Shown here in pieces: positions 1 through 14,300 of a stretch of 64,000 nt of DNA. Source of the DNA: Micromonospora musae (GTDB lineage Bacteria; Actinomycetota; Actinomycetes; Mycobacteriales; Micromonosporaceae); the NCBI RefSeq assembly GCF_003626635.1, contig NZ_RAZT01000004.1:434001-498000 (forward strand). The letters run 5' to 3'. The translations under genes and the position numbers were made by a program. How positions within the stretch are numbered: the stretch's first letter is position 1; each line of letters opens with the position of its first letter. The notes under the pieces are model-generated. The model ran no database searches. It was not told the DNA's origin and saw only the letters and a program-made list of their open reading frames with translations.

Positions 1-3000
1 TGCGACGGCGGCGGCGACGCGATGCCGGCCATCTGCCACATGAGCTGGTAACGGGCCTCCCCGCGCTGCTGCCGCAGCCGCTCGGCCGCCGCGGGATCGT
101 GCGACGTGAGCTGGTCGATCGCCCACTCCTCGACGACCAGGTACCGCTCGTAGACCTGACGGGAGACGGAGGCGGAGAGGACGACCTGGTTGGTGCGGGC
201 GTGGCCGCGGATGTAGCGGGAGACCTGCTCGGCGACGGTGAGGCGGTCCCCGCCGAGCCGTAGCGCCCCGCTGAAGAGCTGGTCGAGGTTGTGGCGCGGG
301 GTGTGCGCGTCGGGCCGGGGCCACCTGCTCGGGTCGGTCGCCGGGCCCGACTCCGCCGCGCCCTCCAACTGCTCCAGCAGGTCGACCACCTCGTAGCCGA
401 AGAGCTGGGCGTAGACCGGACCGACGATCGGGTCGCTGACGAACCTGCCGTTGGGGATGGACTCGACGCCCTCCTCGACGCGTTCCGCCTCGAGGTGGCC
501 CTTGAACCGCATCTCGACCGCGTAGAGCCGCCCCTGCTGCTTGAGGTGCTGCTCGTAGCGGTAGTTGACGGTCTGCCCGATGCCGTCTCCGCGCGGTGCG
601 ACCCGAGACTGCTCGGTGTTCAGTCCACCGCTGTGCGAGTGCGCCGGGTCGGTCGGCGCCGCGGCGTCGTTCACCCCCAGCGGCAGGTTCTGGTTGACGC
701 CGCCCACCACTGCCCCGCGCAGGTGACTCCGGTTCGCGCTGACGCTCGTACCGGCCTGGTCCTTCGCGTACCGCCCGGTGCCGCTGCCCTCGATGGGGTA
801 GAGCACCTTGAGGTGGTAGAGGTCGCCCACCAGGTACAGGCTGGCCCGGGTCCGGGAGTGGCCGGGCAGGAAGATGTCGTCCGCGAGCTTGTGGCGTCCG
901 CCCGCCACCGCCTTGTGCAGGAAGTTGCTGAGGTGGCTCGGCGAGAGCAGCGGTGGCAGGGTGACCGACGAGCGGAAGGTGGCGTCGTTGGCCTCGGTGC
1001 CGAACATCCGGCCCAGCAGGTCCCACCCCACGGTGAGCGCGTCGTCGAGCCGGGCGCTGACGATGTACTTGTCGCCCGGCAGCCGCGTGAGCGGCTTCAG
1101 GTTCCCCTCGTCGATGGAGTGCGGCAGCCGGCGGGCCTCGACGATGCTGTGCGGCAGCCGCAGCACCAGCTCGCCGTCGAAGCCGCGCCGCACCGGCTCG
1201 TGATGCCCGGTGACGTGTCGGTAGATGTCGGTGAGCAGGTTGTTCACCGGCCGGTTGGGCATGTTGAGGCGGGTGACCTCGACGTCGAAGGAGACAGCCG
1301 AGCGGGCGAGGTAGTGGGCGACCCAGTCGTAGACGGTCTGCTCCTCGGTGCTCTGGTGCGACTGGGTCACGCCGGAGCTGGTGCCACCGGAGAAGTTGGC
1401 GTCGACGGCGCCGCTGGTGTTCGAGGTGTTCCCCGCGCCGCCGAACTCGGTCTTGGCCGGCGAGAAGCCGTACGAGATGCCCTTCGACCGGCCCTCGCTC
1501 TGCCCGCTGTGCGCGTGGCTGTAGTTCTCGATGCCGAACCTGTTGACGAAGTCGAAGATCTCCGGGCGGGACTTCAGCGTCAGATTCAGTTTGATCTCCA
1601 CCACGTCGGCGAGGAGCGGACCGACCCGGTTGGCCAGGAGCAGGGTGGTGCCGTGCAGTTGCAGGAGGTCTTCGCTCATCGGCTGCAACCGGGTGCCGGA
1701 GAAGAGTCCGTCGATCATGTCGAGGCCGCCGACGAGCTGCCCCATGACCACCTTCTCGCCGACGACGCGGCGGTACCACAGCTCCAGACCGCTCCGATCC
1801 GCCTTGTTCGGCGTCCACTGCGTACGGTGGGCGCCGAGCAGCCCGGGCGCCGCCGTCTCGATGGCCTCGCGCAGGATCTCGATCGGGCGGATCGTCGGCC
1901 GGTCCGGGGTCGCAGCCTCCGCCGGGGCGGGCGTGGTCGCCGGGCGGGACGGGCCGGCCGGGGTGGGCGTGTCGGTCGCCGGGGCGGGCCGATGGAACTT
2001 CAGCGATTCGATGCCGCTGTGCCCCAGGGTGACCGGGCCGCCCGGCTCCAGGTAGTCGGGGATGTTCAGCTCGTCGGCGCTCGTCAGCCCGAGTTCGAGG
2101 AGCCGGTTGCTGAGGGCGTCGTGGGTGGGGTCGTCCAGCAGGAGCCGCAACGCCGCCCGCTCGTCCCGGTTCGGGTCCTCCGCCAGCCCCTCGGCCTCCC
2201 GGTCCAACCGGTCCAGCACGGTACGCACCACCCGTGCGTCGAGTTCGAGCCGCTCCTCGGGATCCCCGTTGCCGTCCTTCCAGCGCCGCAGCGCGTCCAT
2301 CACCTGCCCGTGGTCGACAGGCAGGCGGCCGTCACCGAACCCCTCGAGCGCGTTGGGCTCCGGAAGCAGATAGACCATCGGACGCTCGCCCACGTGCTCC
2401 GCGTCGGGCCGGTCCACCCCCGTGGGCCGGAACTTCCCGTGCGACTCGCGGACACCGCTGACCGTGAGGTCGACGGTGCTCACGAAGGCGTACGCCCGGT
2501 GGAAGCTGAGTTCCAGGATCTCCTTGCCACCGGTGCGCGACATCGACTTCGACTTGTTCCAGCCGAGCCTGAACCAGGCGGAGCTCTGGCCCGCGATCGA
2601 GGAGAGGTTGTCGACGTCGGACAACGGGACCTTGAGCTTGTCGTCACCGGAGACCTTGATCCCGTGACCACTGCTGCGCGAGTGGGAGGTCTGGGAGAGG
2701 AACAGCTTGATCAGACCGGCGACGAACTTGTCGGGCGTGGCGCCGACGAAGGCGCTGGGGCCGAGCGCGCCGTGCACCCCGAGCGCACCCTGCTTGTGGC
2801 CGAAGAACCCGGACTTGAAGAAGTTCTCGGACCCGTACTCGTCCTGCAGGATCTCCTTCAGGTACGACCGCACCGAGACCGTGCTGACGAAGTTCGCCAC
2901 GTCCTCGTCGCCCGGCCGGCCGGGACCGGTCAGCGTGGGCTGGAGGTCGCGCGCCGCCCGGAGCAGACCGGTGGCGTCGATGTAGTAGACGACCGCCTGC

Positions 3001-5350
3001 TCCATCACGCTCGGGTCGGTGGGCTCGCCCGTCGGCACCGTCTCGAGGTGCTGCGTGTTGATCGCTGGTATCAGGTGCACGGTGGACGCGCCGTCGACCG
3101 TGCCGCTGTTCCAGGTGCGCCCGCCACCGCGGAACCGACGGGCCGCCCCGTCCGGCCCACGCCGGCGGGTCCAGTGGTCGTACTCGACGCGGGCCCGGAA
3201 CCGGCTCGGCAGCCGGTACTCGTTCGAGGCGCCCGGATACTCCAGCAGCTGAGGCTCGTTGAGCACCCGCCCGGCGGTCTGCGACGCGCCCTTCGTGTAC
3301 GCGTACTCCAGCCCGATGCCCCAGGTCTGCATCAGCCGCACCCCGGCCGAGAAACGGGGACCGACCGAGAACGTCCGCGACCCGCTCGCCGAGTACGAGG
3401 CGGCGCTGCCACCGATCGACAGGTTCACGAGGTGGTACTCGTTGGTCCGCCGCTGCAGGTGGGCGGAGTTGTTGTTCTCGCCGAGCCGGCCCAGCTCGGC
3501 GGGGTCCTGGGTCGCCTCCAGGGTCACCCGGGCCTGCCGCAGCCGCCCGTCCTTCGGGTCGCCACGCAGGGTGAAGGAGAAGCCGTCCTGGTGGAGCTGG
3601 TCGTAGTAGGCGGAGAAGGCGTTGCTGGAGACGAACTTGTTGACGTCGGAGAGGTTCGCAAAGCGGCTGTTGCGGCCGATGTGCACGTCCGTGCCGAGCT
3701 TCGGGTTCTTCGCGAACGGATGCCGCGAGCGGTGTGGAACGTACCCGGTGCGGCGCAGCTCGGCCAGGATCTGCCGCCGCAGCTGGGCGGCGACGTGGTC
3801 GTCGACCTTGGCCAGCCCCATGCCGATGCCCCGGCCCCGCGCCACGTGGTGCGGCAGGATCGCGTCGTGCAGCTCGCTCGCCGGGGTACTGCCGTCGTCG
3901 ATCAGCCCCGGCGCGTAGGGGACGGCCGACGTGCCGGGTGGCAGCGGCTGACGGAACGAGGTGAGGTCGACTGGATACCGGTGCGTGAACGCCTCCACCA
4001 CCGGCAGGCGGAGCATCGCCGTGCCGGTCACCCCGGTGATGCGCCGCGGCTCGGCGTCGGGCCGGCTCGACGCGCTCAGCTCGACGTCGTGCCGCAGGTC
4101 CTCCTGGTAGGCGGCGGTCGGGCCGGTGTACCGCGAGACGTGCACCCAGATGCCGGTTCGCCCGGCGTTGATCGCGTCCTGGTTGGTCCAGCTCCAGCCG
4201 AAGCCGACGTTCGGCCCGAGCACCAGCCCCGGCAGGGGTACGAGATTCAGCTCGCCGCTGGCTCGCAGCTCGCTCTGGTTGGCGAGACCCGAGTTTCCGC
4301 TGTGCGCGATGATCGCGGTGCTGACCCGCTCGATGTGCGACTTGGCGCTGGTGGCCCCCTGCCGGCGGGCCGTGCCCGGCACCCGGCTGGTGTGCACGTT
4401 CAGCTGGGCGACGACGTTGCCGTGCTTGTCGTGCAGCGTGATCGGGTAGCCCTCTTCCCGGTCGTTGATCGCCGCGTCGAGGTTGATGCCCAACTTCCAC
4501 AGGGTCTGCCGCAGCTCGCGGCGCTCCGGGCCGTCCGCGGCGAGCTCCAGGCCCATCTCCCGCAGCCCGTTCACGATCTGGTGGTAGAGCTCGGGTAGCC
4601 CGGTGAGCCCGGTGGCCGAGTAGGTGTCCGGGATCCGCTGTTGCCGAGCCTCGAACTCCGCGCGCAGCCGGTCGTCGGTGGGCGGCGCGGCGACCACCTG
4701 CGGCTTCCCGTCCTCCAGGTAGTGGTCGGGGATCCAGACCTCCATCGGCTCCTGGCCGGTCGGATGCTCGGCCGCGCTGGACCACTCCGGTGGGAGGTCC
4801 GCCCAGGCCGGCGCGGTGTCTCTGCGGGCCCAGGGCACCGACGGCGAGGCATCGTCGCGTACCCGTAGCGTCCAGTTCGGGGTGTACGAGACCAGCGTCG
4901 AGTCGATCCGGTTGTCCTCCACCCGGCCCGACTCGGCGTCCTTGACGTTGGTCGTGCTGCGGTCGACCTTGTTGGCCGTGCCGGCGACGCTCACGCCGAA
5001 CCGGACCACCTGCAGCAGACCCGGCGCGATGCCGACGCCGACCCCGAATCCGAGGCCGGCGCGCAGCGCGCCCGCCTGTCCGGAGTTGGTGTGCGAGGTT
5101 CCGCCCGTGTTGAAGCCGCCGGTCGTCGCCTGGTTCGCGTGGTAGATCTTCTTCGGGTCGATCGCGTCGGCGCGACCCTTGCCCTTCTCGTTGGTGCCGG
5201 TCGAGCCCTCGTCCTCGGCGTCCCAGTCGTCGATCGCCGGCCGCGCCGGCTGCGCGTACCCGGGATCGGGCGCGAGCGCGGCGTCGGTCGGGTCGAGCCG
5301 GACCAGCAGCTCGACCGTGCCGATCTGTACGAGGTGGCCGCCGCCGACGA
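1..5350 (-). other. Giant protein: second beta-rich block, continues beyond window
   Basis: Residues about 8210 to the edge alternate polar and hydrophobic residues with many Tyr/Trp/Gly-rich strands (for example AGLGFGVGVGIAPG, LVLGPNVGFGWSW, YGFSPAKTEFGG). The block resembles the earlier beta-rich stretch at about 20900-25900 in style and in motifs such as YDxWxR and FTVE(M/V). It may be a beta-barrel or beta-solenoid scaffold or translocation segment. I do not recognise a named family. Confidence 0.45.
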
Positions 5351-8300
5351 GTTCCCGGTAGTTGCTGAGCAGGCGGGAGGCCAGCACTGTGCGGTCGTTC
5401 TCCGGCACCTGCACACCGCGCGCCTGCACGGCCGCCACGATCCGGTCGACCACCTCGTCGAGGTAGGGCAGGGTCCGGTGCGGAATGCCGATGGTGTGCA
5501 CGATCGAGTCCGGCCTCGGCGCGCGTACCGTCGCCGGCTCGCTGCCGGAGGCCTCCGGCGAGTTCTCGTCGGGCTTCGGCGCCGCGTCCGCGGGGTCGCC
5601 CTCGACGTCGGCGGGCCGGCGGATCGCGTCATGCCGATCGGACGCCGGCACGGTGGGCATCACGTGGCCGTCCGCGGTCACCACGAGACGCAGCACCGGT
5701 GCGTCGGTCAGGTCGAGGGCGGCCGTGCTGTTGCGCGGCACGACCTGGACCCCGCCGGGGTGGACCAGCTCCACCCGCACCCCGAGCACCTGCGCGAGCA
5801 CCTGCGCGATCCGCCGGGGCGTGTGCGCGGGCAGGTCGGCGCCGGGCGTGGCGAGGCTCCTGATCCACTGCAGAACGTTGTCGCGCCGGGCCCCGAGGAC
5901 CTGCGGCGAGAGGCCCAGCAGGGGAGCGGTGGTACCGCCGGTGGCCGCCAGGTCGGCCTGCAGCAGCGTGGCGAGGGCGTGACGCAGCGCGGGCGCGGTC
6001 CAGCCGGCGAGCCCGGCGAGCCCCGGCTGGCCGTGCGCGGCGGCCTGCAGCAGCGCCTCGAAGAACGCGTCGGGTCCGGGAGGGGTCCACACCGCGCCGG
6101 CGCCGGCCTCGGCCAGCCGGGCGGCCTGGAAGTCGGTGAGCCGGTTCACCGTCGTCGAATCCCGCGGCAGCACCGCCCAGCTCGCCGGGTCCGGCGCGGG
6201 GGGCGGCGTGGACGCGGCAGCGGCGGCCCGGGTCCGGCTCAGCAGGTCGGCGAGGGTGCTGCCGGTCGCCGGCGCGGTCCCGGCCAGCGCCTCCGGAAGG
6301 GATGCGGCGGCCGTGTCGGGCGCCGGCAGGGGCACCTCGGCGCCGTCGCCGAGCACGCTCTGGAGGAACAGGTGCAGGACGCCGAAGGAGGCGACGTCGC
6401 TGGGCAGATGCCCCGCCGCGCCGGGATCCTGCGTGACCAGGACCTGGTCGGCGTCGGCCCGCAGCAGCGCCGGCGCACCGCTGCGGGGGGCGGTGGCCAG
6501 CAGCTCGCCGTCGTCGGTGGCGACCAGAAGCACGGCTCCCCGCCCCTGGTCGGTGGGGCCGCTGAGGATGGTCTCCCCGTTGGGGAAGACCATGGCGATC
6601 GGGCGCTCGATCAGGTTGGCGGTGAGCGTGAGCATCGCCTGGAGCTTCCCCTCCGCCCCGTCGTCGAGGTGCAGCGCGGCGAGGATCGCCCCCGGCACCT
6701 GGTCCGACGGCAGGCCGTTGCCGATCCAGGTGGTCACCTCGCGGACGGTCGCCTGGTCGGTGTGGTCGAGGCCGATCCGGGGGCCCGGCGTCTCGTCGCC
6801 CCGCAGCTCCGCCAGGATCATTCCGGCGATGGTGGCCGGCCACGCGTCGGGAGGCTGGCGGGTGAGCAGGTCACCGCCGGGCAGCTGGTAGTGGGTGAGG
6901 GTGGCGGCGATCGCGGCGAAGATGCTGTTCTCCTGGGACACCACCGCGCGCAGCCCGAAGTTGTCGAGGACGTCCGCGGTGGGGCGGGCGAGCGCCCCCG
7001 GCCGGGTGGACCAGGCGAGGGCGTCCGCCACCGGCGGTTCCGCGACGGGGCCGGTCAGGGCGGGTAGCGCGTTCGTTCGGAACGCCTGGTAGGCGTTCAG
7101 GGCGCCGTCGGCGTCGGCGGGGGCGAGCGTGCTGGCGGCCGGCAACGCCGACGCCGCGGAGCGGGTGGCGTCCGCCGGTGGCTGCGCGGAGCCGCCCTGG
7201 CGCGGGGAGTCGGTCACGGTCGGACGCGCCGCCGGCCGGGGCGTGCGCGGTGCGCCGCCGCGCGAGCCGGTGGTGCCACGCGCGGTGACCTGCCGCGCCC
7301 GGCGGCCGCGACGGCGTCCACCCGACGGTGGCCCGTCCGTGCGGGCCCGGGACGGCTCCGTCGCGACCGTCTCCTCCGGAGTCCACGGATCCCAGCGCTG
7401 GTCGCCCAGCCCGTCCCGGCCGGGCTCGCCGGCGCCGCCGAGGCGACCGGGTTCGCCCGCCGGCACGCCGACCCAGATCCGCGCCCAGTCCCGGGCCGGA
7501 CCGCGACCGAACGGGCCCGCGCCGGGCAGCGGCGTGGTCACCACGCGGCTGGTGAGCGCCACCTCGCTTCCCGGCCCGGCGTGCCGGGCCAGCAGCTCCT
7601 GGAGGGTCGCGGTGAGGCCGGCCGCGCGGGAGTCGGCGATCCGCCGGCCCGGCCCCCGGCGGGTCCCGTCCGAGCCGGGAAGCGCGGGCAGCACCTGCTC
7701 GACGAGGCGGTCGACGAGCCGGCCGCTCTGGCCGGGCCCGACCTCCACGTGCAGGCGCAGCGGCGGCAGTCCCTCGTCGGCCCGGCGGGCCGACTCGGCC
7801 GCGATCGAGCGGACGTAGGCGTCCAGCTCGGCCCGGTTCGCCCAGGAGAGCTCGATCGTGCCCGGGTCGAAGACGAAGGTGCTGTCGAGGTCGCGCCGGA
7901 ACGGTGGTGCGGGCAGCGGCGCGGGACCCTCCCGCAGGAAGCGGTCGATGAGGTCGCCCGCCAGGCGCTCGGTCTCGTGCCGCTCCAGATGGTCGTTCGT
8001 GCGCAGCAGGTCCACCACACGATCGACGAGTTCGGTGCGCCGCACGGGGGCGAGCGTGCCGACGGTGGCGGGGACGCCCGGTTGCCGCTGCCGCTCCGCG
8101 ATCACCTCGTCCGCCCACCGCCGGTACGTGCGCAGGTCCGCCGCGGACATGGTCGCCAACCGCTGCCGCACCTGCCACGGCTGGCTCGTCGTCGCGCTGA
8201 GCGGCGTCACCTGGCCCGGGTCGGTGCGGGTGCGCCGGGTGGGCTCCAGGGAGGTCAGCGCGGGGGTGTGGGCGCGCCGGTCCGGCACGTGCCGGGGGCC

Positions 8301-11300
8301 GGCGGCGCGCGGGTTCGCCGCCGGTCGCGGATTCGGTTTACGGAGGACCCGTCGCCGTCGCGGCGCGGGCGGGTCGGCCGCACCGGTACGCCGGACGTCG
8401 CCCTCCCGGGCGGAGGTCTCCGACGTGGTGTCGGATCGGCTGTCGATCGGGGTGTCGAACCGTACCGTGGTGCGTCTCTCGGGCACGGTGGAGCGGCTGT
8501 CGGGCGGAACGTTCAGGGTGTCGGGGATCGAGGCGGGCGGCTCGGCCAGCACCGGCGCCGGTGGCGGTGTCGACGCCATCGCCGCCCCCGACGCCTCCGG
8601 CCCCCAGATCTGCGAGCTGGCGGGCCACGGCGCGCCGATGCTCGGCACCTTCGCTCCCGGTGCGACGACCGAGGTGACGTGGGCGCCGACGCGACGAACC
8701 GTCGTCACCGGCGGCACCACCTGGTTCTCCTGCGTCTGCCAGATCCGCGTCAGGTAGCGCACCGCGATCAGCTCGGACCGACTGTTCGGGAGATACCCCA
8801 TGAGGGCCGGGCTGTCGGTACGCGCCGGCGCCCGCTCCACCGCCGAATCCTGGTACGTCGTGGCCGAGGGGTGCGCTGCCGCGCTGCGCCTCGGCACCCC
8901 GAAGATCCGCCGCTGCTCCGGCCCCGTGCCGGGGAGGGACGGGTACTCGTCGTACAGGCCCAGCAGGTGCAGCATCTCGTGCAGCAGCACGTCCTGCACG
9001 AGCTTCTCCGTGGCGGCCGGGTCGTCGCCGGCCAGCAGGCTGACCGGCCAGTTGCCCGAGTCGGCGTTCGCGGAGCCCGGCAGCGATTTCGGCACGGCGA
9101 TGACGTGGTGGGCCCAGTCCTCGGCGGTGAACACCACCTGCACGTGGAGCTGGTCACCGCCGGGCAGGTTCAACCGCTCGTTCAGCCGGCGGACCGCCTG
9201 CTCCGCGTGCCGCTGCAACTTCGTCACATCCGACCAGGACACCCCGCTCTGCGGCTTCAGGTGCAGGCGCAGCCGCAGGACGCGCACCGGAGTCGACGAC
9301 AGGAGGGCACCGTCCGGGTCGTGCTGCTCGACCAGGACGCGGGCCGCGTCGTAGCGCACCGTGGAGCCGGACCAGCTCAGCATGCCGTCCCCGCGAATCG
9401 GGTCGGTGACGTCCCTGACCTCGGTGTCGACCGTACGGAACGATTCGCGGGGCAGCGCCGAGACGACCGTGTCCAGCCCGGCCGCCGGCGAGCCGGCCCG
9501 CCACCAGCCGTCCTCCCCGACCAGGGCGCTGCTCGTGTTCCAGGCGCTCAGCAGGTCCGGAACCGGGCCGGCCGGATCGTAGATCGCCGGTGGCAGCCCG
9601 GGCGGCACGAACTTGATCACCACGGGCGAGGGCTGCGGCGCCGAGCCCGGCGCTGTCGTGCCCTGCGGTGCCGCGCGCATGCCGGTGGCCACGACCCGCT
9701 CCACGATCCGGGTGACGGACTCGGTCGTCGGCGGCGGGTGGCCCGCCCGTCCGGCCGCCGCCGCGGCGGCGATCTCGTCGGCGTCCGGCGGCGGATCATC
9801 GGCGTCCCGTGCGTCGTGGAGCCGGTTGACCGCCGCCATCGCGGCTCGATCGGCGGCGTCGTTCGTGAGCGCCTGCCGGACCGCGTCGTGCAGCTCCACG
9901 ACGAAGGCCTGCCGGACCTCGTCGCGCGCGGCGCGGGCCGCGTCCTCGTTGCCGAGGCTCTCGTCGTACTGCCCCAACAGCTCGATGCGGGGTGGCCGGG
10001 CCGCGCTCCGGTCGGCCGTCACGGCGAGCGGCGCGACCTCGGCCGCGATCTCCCGCGCGACCGCGCGGACGCTCTCCGCCCCGCCCGGTGGCGGCCACGG
10101 CAGGTCCAGTTGCCGGGCGCGGACGAGGCTCTCCCGCTGGCCGGTGAGCGTGCGCGGCTTCGGAGGCGCCACCGCTTCCCTGCGGTACGCGAGCTTGACC
10201 CAGTCCGACTGCTTCGACCAGGTCGCCGGCGGCTGGAGGGTGAACGAGACCCGGGCCTGCGGCACCGTGGCGTGGCCGTTGCGCTGCGCCCAGCGAACGA
10301 GGCGCAGGTTCGCCTCCCGGTTGAGCACGGCGGTGAGCCACTCCCCGAGCGTTTCGAGCGTGGCGGGATCGCCGTGGGCGGCGATGGTCAGGTCGAAGGC
10401 GAGCCGCTCGTCGGCCTTCGGCCCGCCGGGCCAGAGCCGGTTCAGCGCGGCGTCGCTCGTGGCGACCTCGGCCCGGGCCCGGATCCAGTCCACCGTCTTC
10501 TGCGTGGGCGCCCCGTCCGACGGCAGGTCCGCCGACGGGTCGTCCGGCGGCAGCTCGTCCAGCTTGTCGCGGAGCGCCTCGCCGAAGAGGGGCGCGGTCG
10601 CGTCGGTCGGCTCGACGATGCGCGCGAGTCCGGCCGTACGCAGGGTGTTGACGGAGGAGGCCGGCCGGGACCCGAACGGCCGGAGCTGCCGGGTCAGGGG
10701 CGGAGGCGGTGCGGCCAGCTCCGTGAGCACGTCACCGTCCGGTGGGGACTGTGCCGGCGCGCCGGGGAGCGGGTGCGGCAGCGACCCCAGCGTCTCCCGC
10801 TCCCGGGCCTGCCGGTCACGGTCGCCGCCGGGCGTCGGCGCCACCTGCGAGCGGGCCGGCGATTCGGCCGGCCGGCCGGCCTGCGGTGTGCCGGCCGGTG
10901 GTGGTTCGTAGGCCGGCGGGTCGACGTAGCCGGGTGGGGCCGGCGTCGGGGGGTTCTGCCGGCCGGCGCCAGCGGTCTCCAACCGTAGGTTCCCGTTGGC
11001 GTACGCGCGGACCCGCGGCCGGTCGGCCACGATCGCGGCCAGGTCGACCAGCTGGTAGCTGCGCCGCTGACCGTTGGCGAACTCGACCGACACGTCCCGC
11101 ACGTAGCGGCCGGGCACCGCGATCCGGGTCTGGACGTACCGCTCGTCGGGGTACAGGACGGCCAGCTCCTGGTGGCGCAGCCAGCCCTCGGCCGTCCGCG
11201 CGCCGGCCTGCCCCAGGGTCGCCGGCAGGGGCAGCCAGCGGGGCTGGTCGGTCACCGGCACCGGGGCGGTGTCGAAGGCCCGGCGGGCCGCGGTCAACAC

Positions 11301-14300
11301 CTCGGCCGCCACCGGCGTCTCCGCCTGGGCGAGCGCGTGGACCGCCGCCTCGCCCGAGTACGCCCGGCCGCCCGGTCGCCGGCCACCGGTCAGGTCGGTG
11401 AGCAGCGTGGCCAGGCTCGACCGGCGGATCTGGGCGACGCCGCGCTGCTCACGGTTGGTCCAGACCGCGTTGCCGCCCTGCCGGGCGGCCCAGTGCTGGT
11501 CGGTCTCGCGCCCCTCGACCCTGCGCTGCTCGCGACGCTGGGAGACCACGATGGCGTGCTGCTCCAGCGCCTGGTGGAACGGGGTCTCCGGCCAGGCGAT
11601 GTCACCCGGTGGATAGGGCAGCACCACGATCGGCCGGTCCTGACCGTCGCCGGTCGGCGGCAGCATCGACTGCACGTACTGCTCGGCGGTGATCCATTCA
11701 CCGTCGGCCGTCGACCGCAGCAGCGTCCCGGGTGGGTGACCGTCGACCGTCTGGTCGTTGAGCAGCCCGGTCTCGACGCGGACGCGGCCGAGCGAGTCCG
11801 GCGGGATGCTGTCGAGCAGCAGAGCCCGGACGGCGGCGTGCGCCTCCGTCGCCACCAGCTGGCCGTCGGCGTGCTCGTTCACCCAGAGGTCCAGCTCGTG
11901 CCGGACCGGCTGACCCTCCGCGTCCGGCACGGTCAGGAACTTGGGCGCCAGGACCACCAGGTGCTGCTCCGGGTCGCGGCCGGAACGGGGCAGGGTGACC
12001 GTTCCGCCGTGCAGCCCGTCGGGCAGCTGCACCTCGACGGTCCGCTCGCCCGGCCCCGGCACCGGCCGCAGCACGCCCAGCCGCAGCCAGTCGCGGACCC
12101 GCTGGAGCCGCTCGGCGGGGTGCTCCGCGTCGCCGATCGGCACGCGTACCCGGGACCCGAACGGCCCACGGTCGGGTGCGGCGAGCGGGAGGGTGGCCGA
12201 GTAGGTCGGCAGCACCGGGTACTCGCCGTCGTCCAACCCCTGCTCTGCGGCGAGCCGGGCGGCCAGCGACGCGTCGGTGTAGCCGTACCGGTTGGGCTCG
12301 CCCCGCAGCCGGGCACGGACCTCGGCGTGCAGGTCGATAGGTGGTGGTGTGGTCGACCGGGCCATGGTCAGCGCCGTGGGCAGGTCCTCGTAGAGCGACC
12401 CGTGCAGGATCCACCGTGGCCCGGACCGCCACCCGACCCAGTCCCAGACCGACGGCGCGGCGGGCGCCGACACCAGGACCGCGGCCGGAACGGGCTCGCC
12501 CCGGCGACGTCGGTCGTCGATCACCGCCTGGAGGTCGCGCGCCGCCGTCGCCGACCGGTTCAGGTCGGCGTCGTGCAGGTAGAGCAGCAGCACCTGGTCC
12601 GTGCTGCTGGGGATCAGGTCGTCGAGCAGCTCGGAGACCTCGACCAGGCCCGTCTGACCGGTCGTCGCGAAATGCGGCGGGTCCATGTCGAGGGAGGGCA
12701 GCACGGCCGCCACCACGGTCGCGCCCGGCGGGGCGGTGAGGCGTGCTGCTGCCGCCTCCAGGTCGGCCGCGGTGACCGCGCCCTCCGGCGGTGGCGGGAG
12801 CAGCCGTACGCCGCCGGCCAGCTCCCGGGTCCAGCTGGGCTTCGGGTGCAGCGGTTCGGTGGTCAGGGCGCTCTGCGGCGGGCCAGGGAAGTCGTCCAAA
12901 GTGGCCGTGGACGGCGGATCCTCGGCGGTCGAGCCGGTGCTCGCGGGCTGGAACTGACCCAGTTCACCGTTCTCGTCGAGGACCAGCTGCACCGTGCCGC
13001 CGAACACCGCCGGAAGCGGCTCCCGGCCCGACAACCGGTCGTCGAGGCGGAAGGCGGTGAAGGTGTTCCCCTGCCGTGGCTGCGTCTCGACCTGTACGAA
13101 CCGGTCTTCGTCGAGCCGTTCGACCAGCACGACGTGCATCAGGTCGTTCGGGATCGACACCCAGACCGCCGTCACCCCGCCCGGGCGCAGCTCCGCCAGC
13201 CGCTCCAGGTCCGAGTCGCGGAACCGGCCACCGAGCTGGCCGGCGATCGTGTCGACGTCCCGCTGCCCCGACTGGTCGTCCCGCTCGCGGTTGCGGGCGC
13301 CCAACGCGGTGAGCAGGCCCCGTACCCGGGGCGCGCAGTCGGCGCTGGTGCCGTCCCACTCCGGCAGGGCGGTCACCGCCGTCCGCACCGCCTGCGACAC
13401 CTCGGCGGAGGGGTCGGCGGCGACCTCCGGCCCGTCCGGGGTCATGCCGGGGTAGCGGCGCGTAGGCGGGTCGACCAGTCCGTGGGCGGCGCCGCGGGGA
13501 CTGTCCGCGCCCGGCGACGCCGGCAGGACGGCGCCGGCCCGGTCGGCGGCGGTGTGCAGGGTGGACCGGAGGTCGGCCGCGTGACGTTGCGCCTGAAGCA
13601 GGTGGTGCGCGACCTCGGGGGCGGGCGTACGCAGGTCGCTCAGCCGGTCCAGGAGCACGGTGAGCTGGTCGGCCGCCATGCCGACGCGGTCGCGCCGGCG
13701 CGCCGACGTCGCCGCGAGGTTCCCGTCCGCCGCGGTGTGCACGCCGACCAGGACGGTCGCGGTCTCCTCCGGCGACAGCAGCGGCGGCCTGTCGTCGGAG
13801 GCGCCCAGTCCGAGCAGCGCCTCGATGTTGCGCACTGCGGCGAAGAGGCCGTCGAGCCGGCCCTCCGAGGTCGCCTCGTCCCACCACCGCGTCGCGTCCT
13901 GCACCGCCTCCAGGTGCTGCCGCCGATCGCGGGACTCCCCGAGGCTCAGCGCGCTCAGGTCGGTCACCAACTGATCGGCGAAGTCCCGCCGGGCGAACCC
14001 GTCCGGCGACGGCGTCGTACCGGAGTCCGGCGCTGCGAGCCAGCGCGGCGACCGCGGTGAGCGCGGCAGCAGCGGCGACGCCGGCGAGGGCGGCGCGAGT
14101 CCCGCCGGGCGGCCGGACCGGCGCGGCGTGTCCGGGGTGATCGGCGGGCTGTCGAGGAAGCGCGGCCGGCGCGGGGTGGTGGCCGAGCCGAGTGCGGTCA
14201 GCGGCGTGTTGCCGGTCCGCCGCGGCGCGACCGTCACGGGTCGGGACAGCTCCGCCAGGCGCCAGCTGCCGGGCGGATCCTGACCGGGCTCCTCGACCAG

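Noticed and set aside
5640..6960. OTU-like cysteine protease with Cys replaced by Ser (SQENSIFAAIA near Ser7686 and DGHVMP near His8106)
   Set aside because: The local motifs resemble OTU enzymes, but the Ser-His distance of about 420 residues is too long for the family. Kept only as a weak idea; structure prediction would decide.
7480..7960. OmpA-like domain in the giant protein
   Set aside because: FVFDPGTIELS and a later DSRAAGLTATL faintly follow the OmpA pattern, but the NxxLSxxRA and D/R peptidoglycan-binding residues are not clear enough to annotate.
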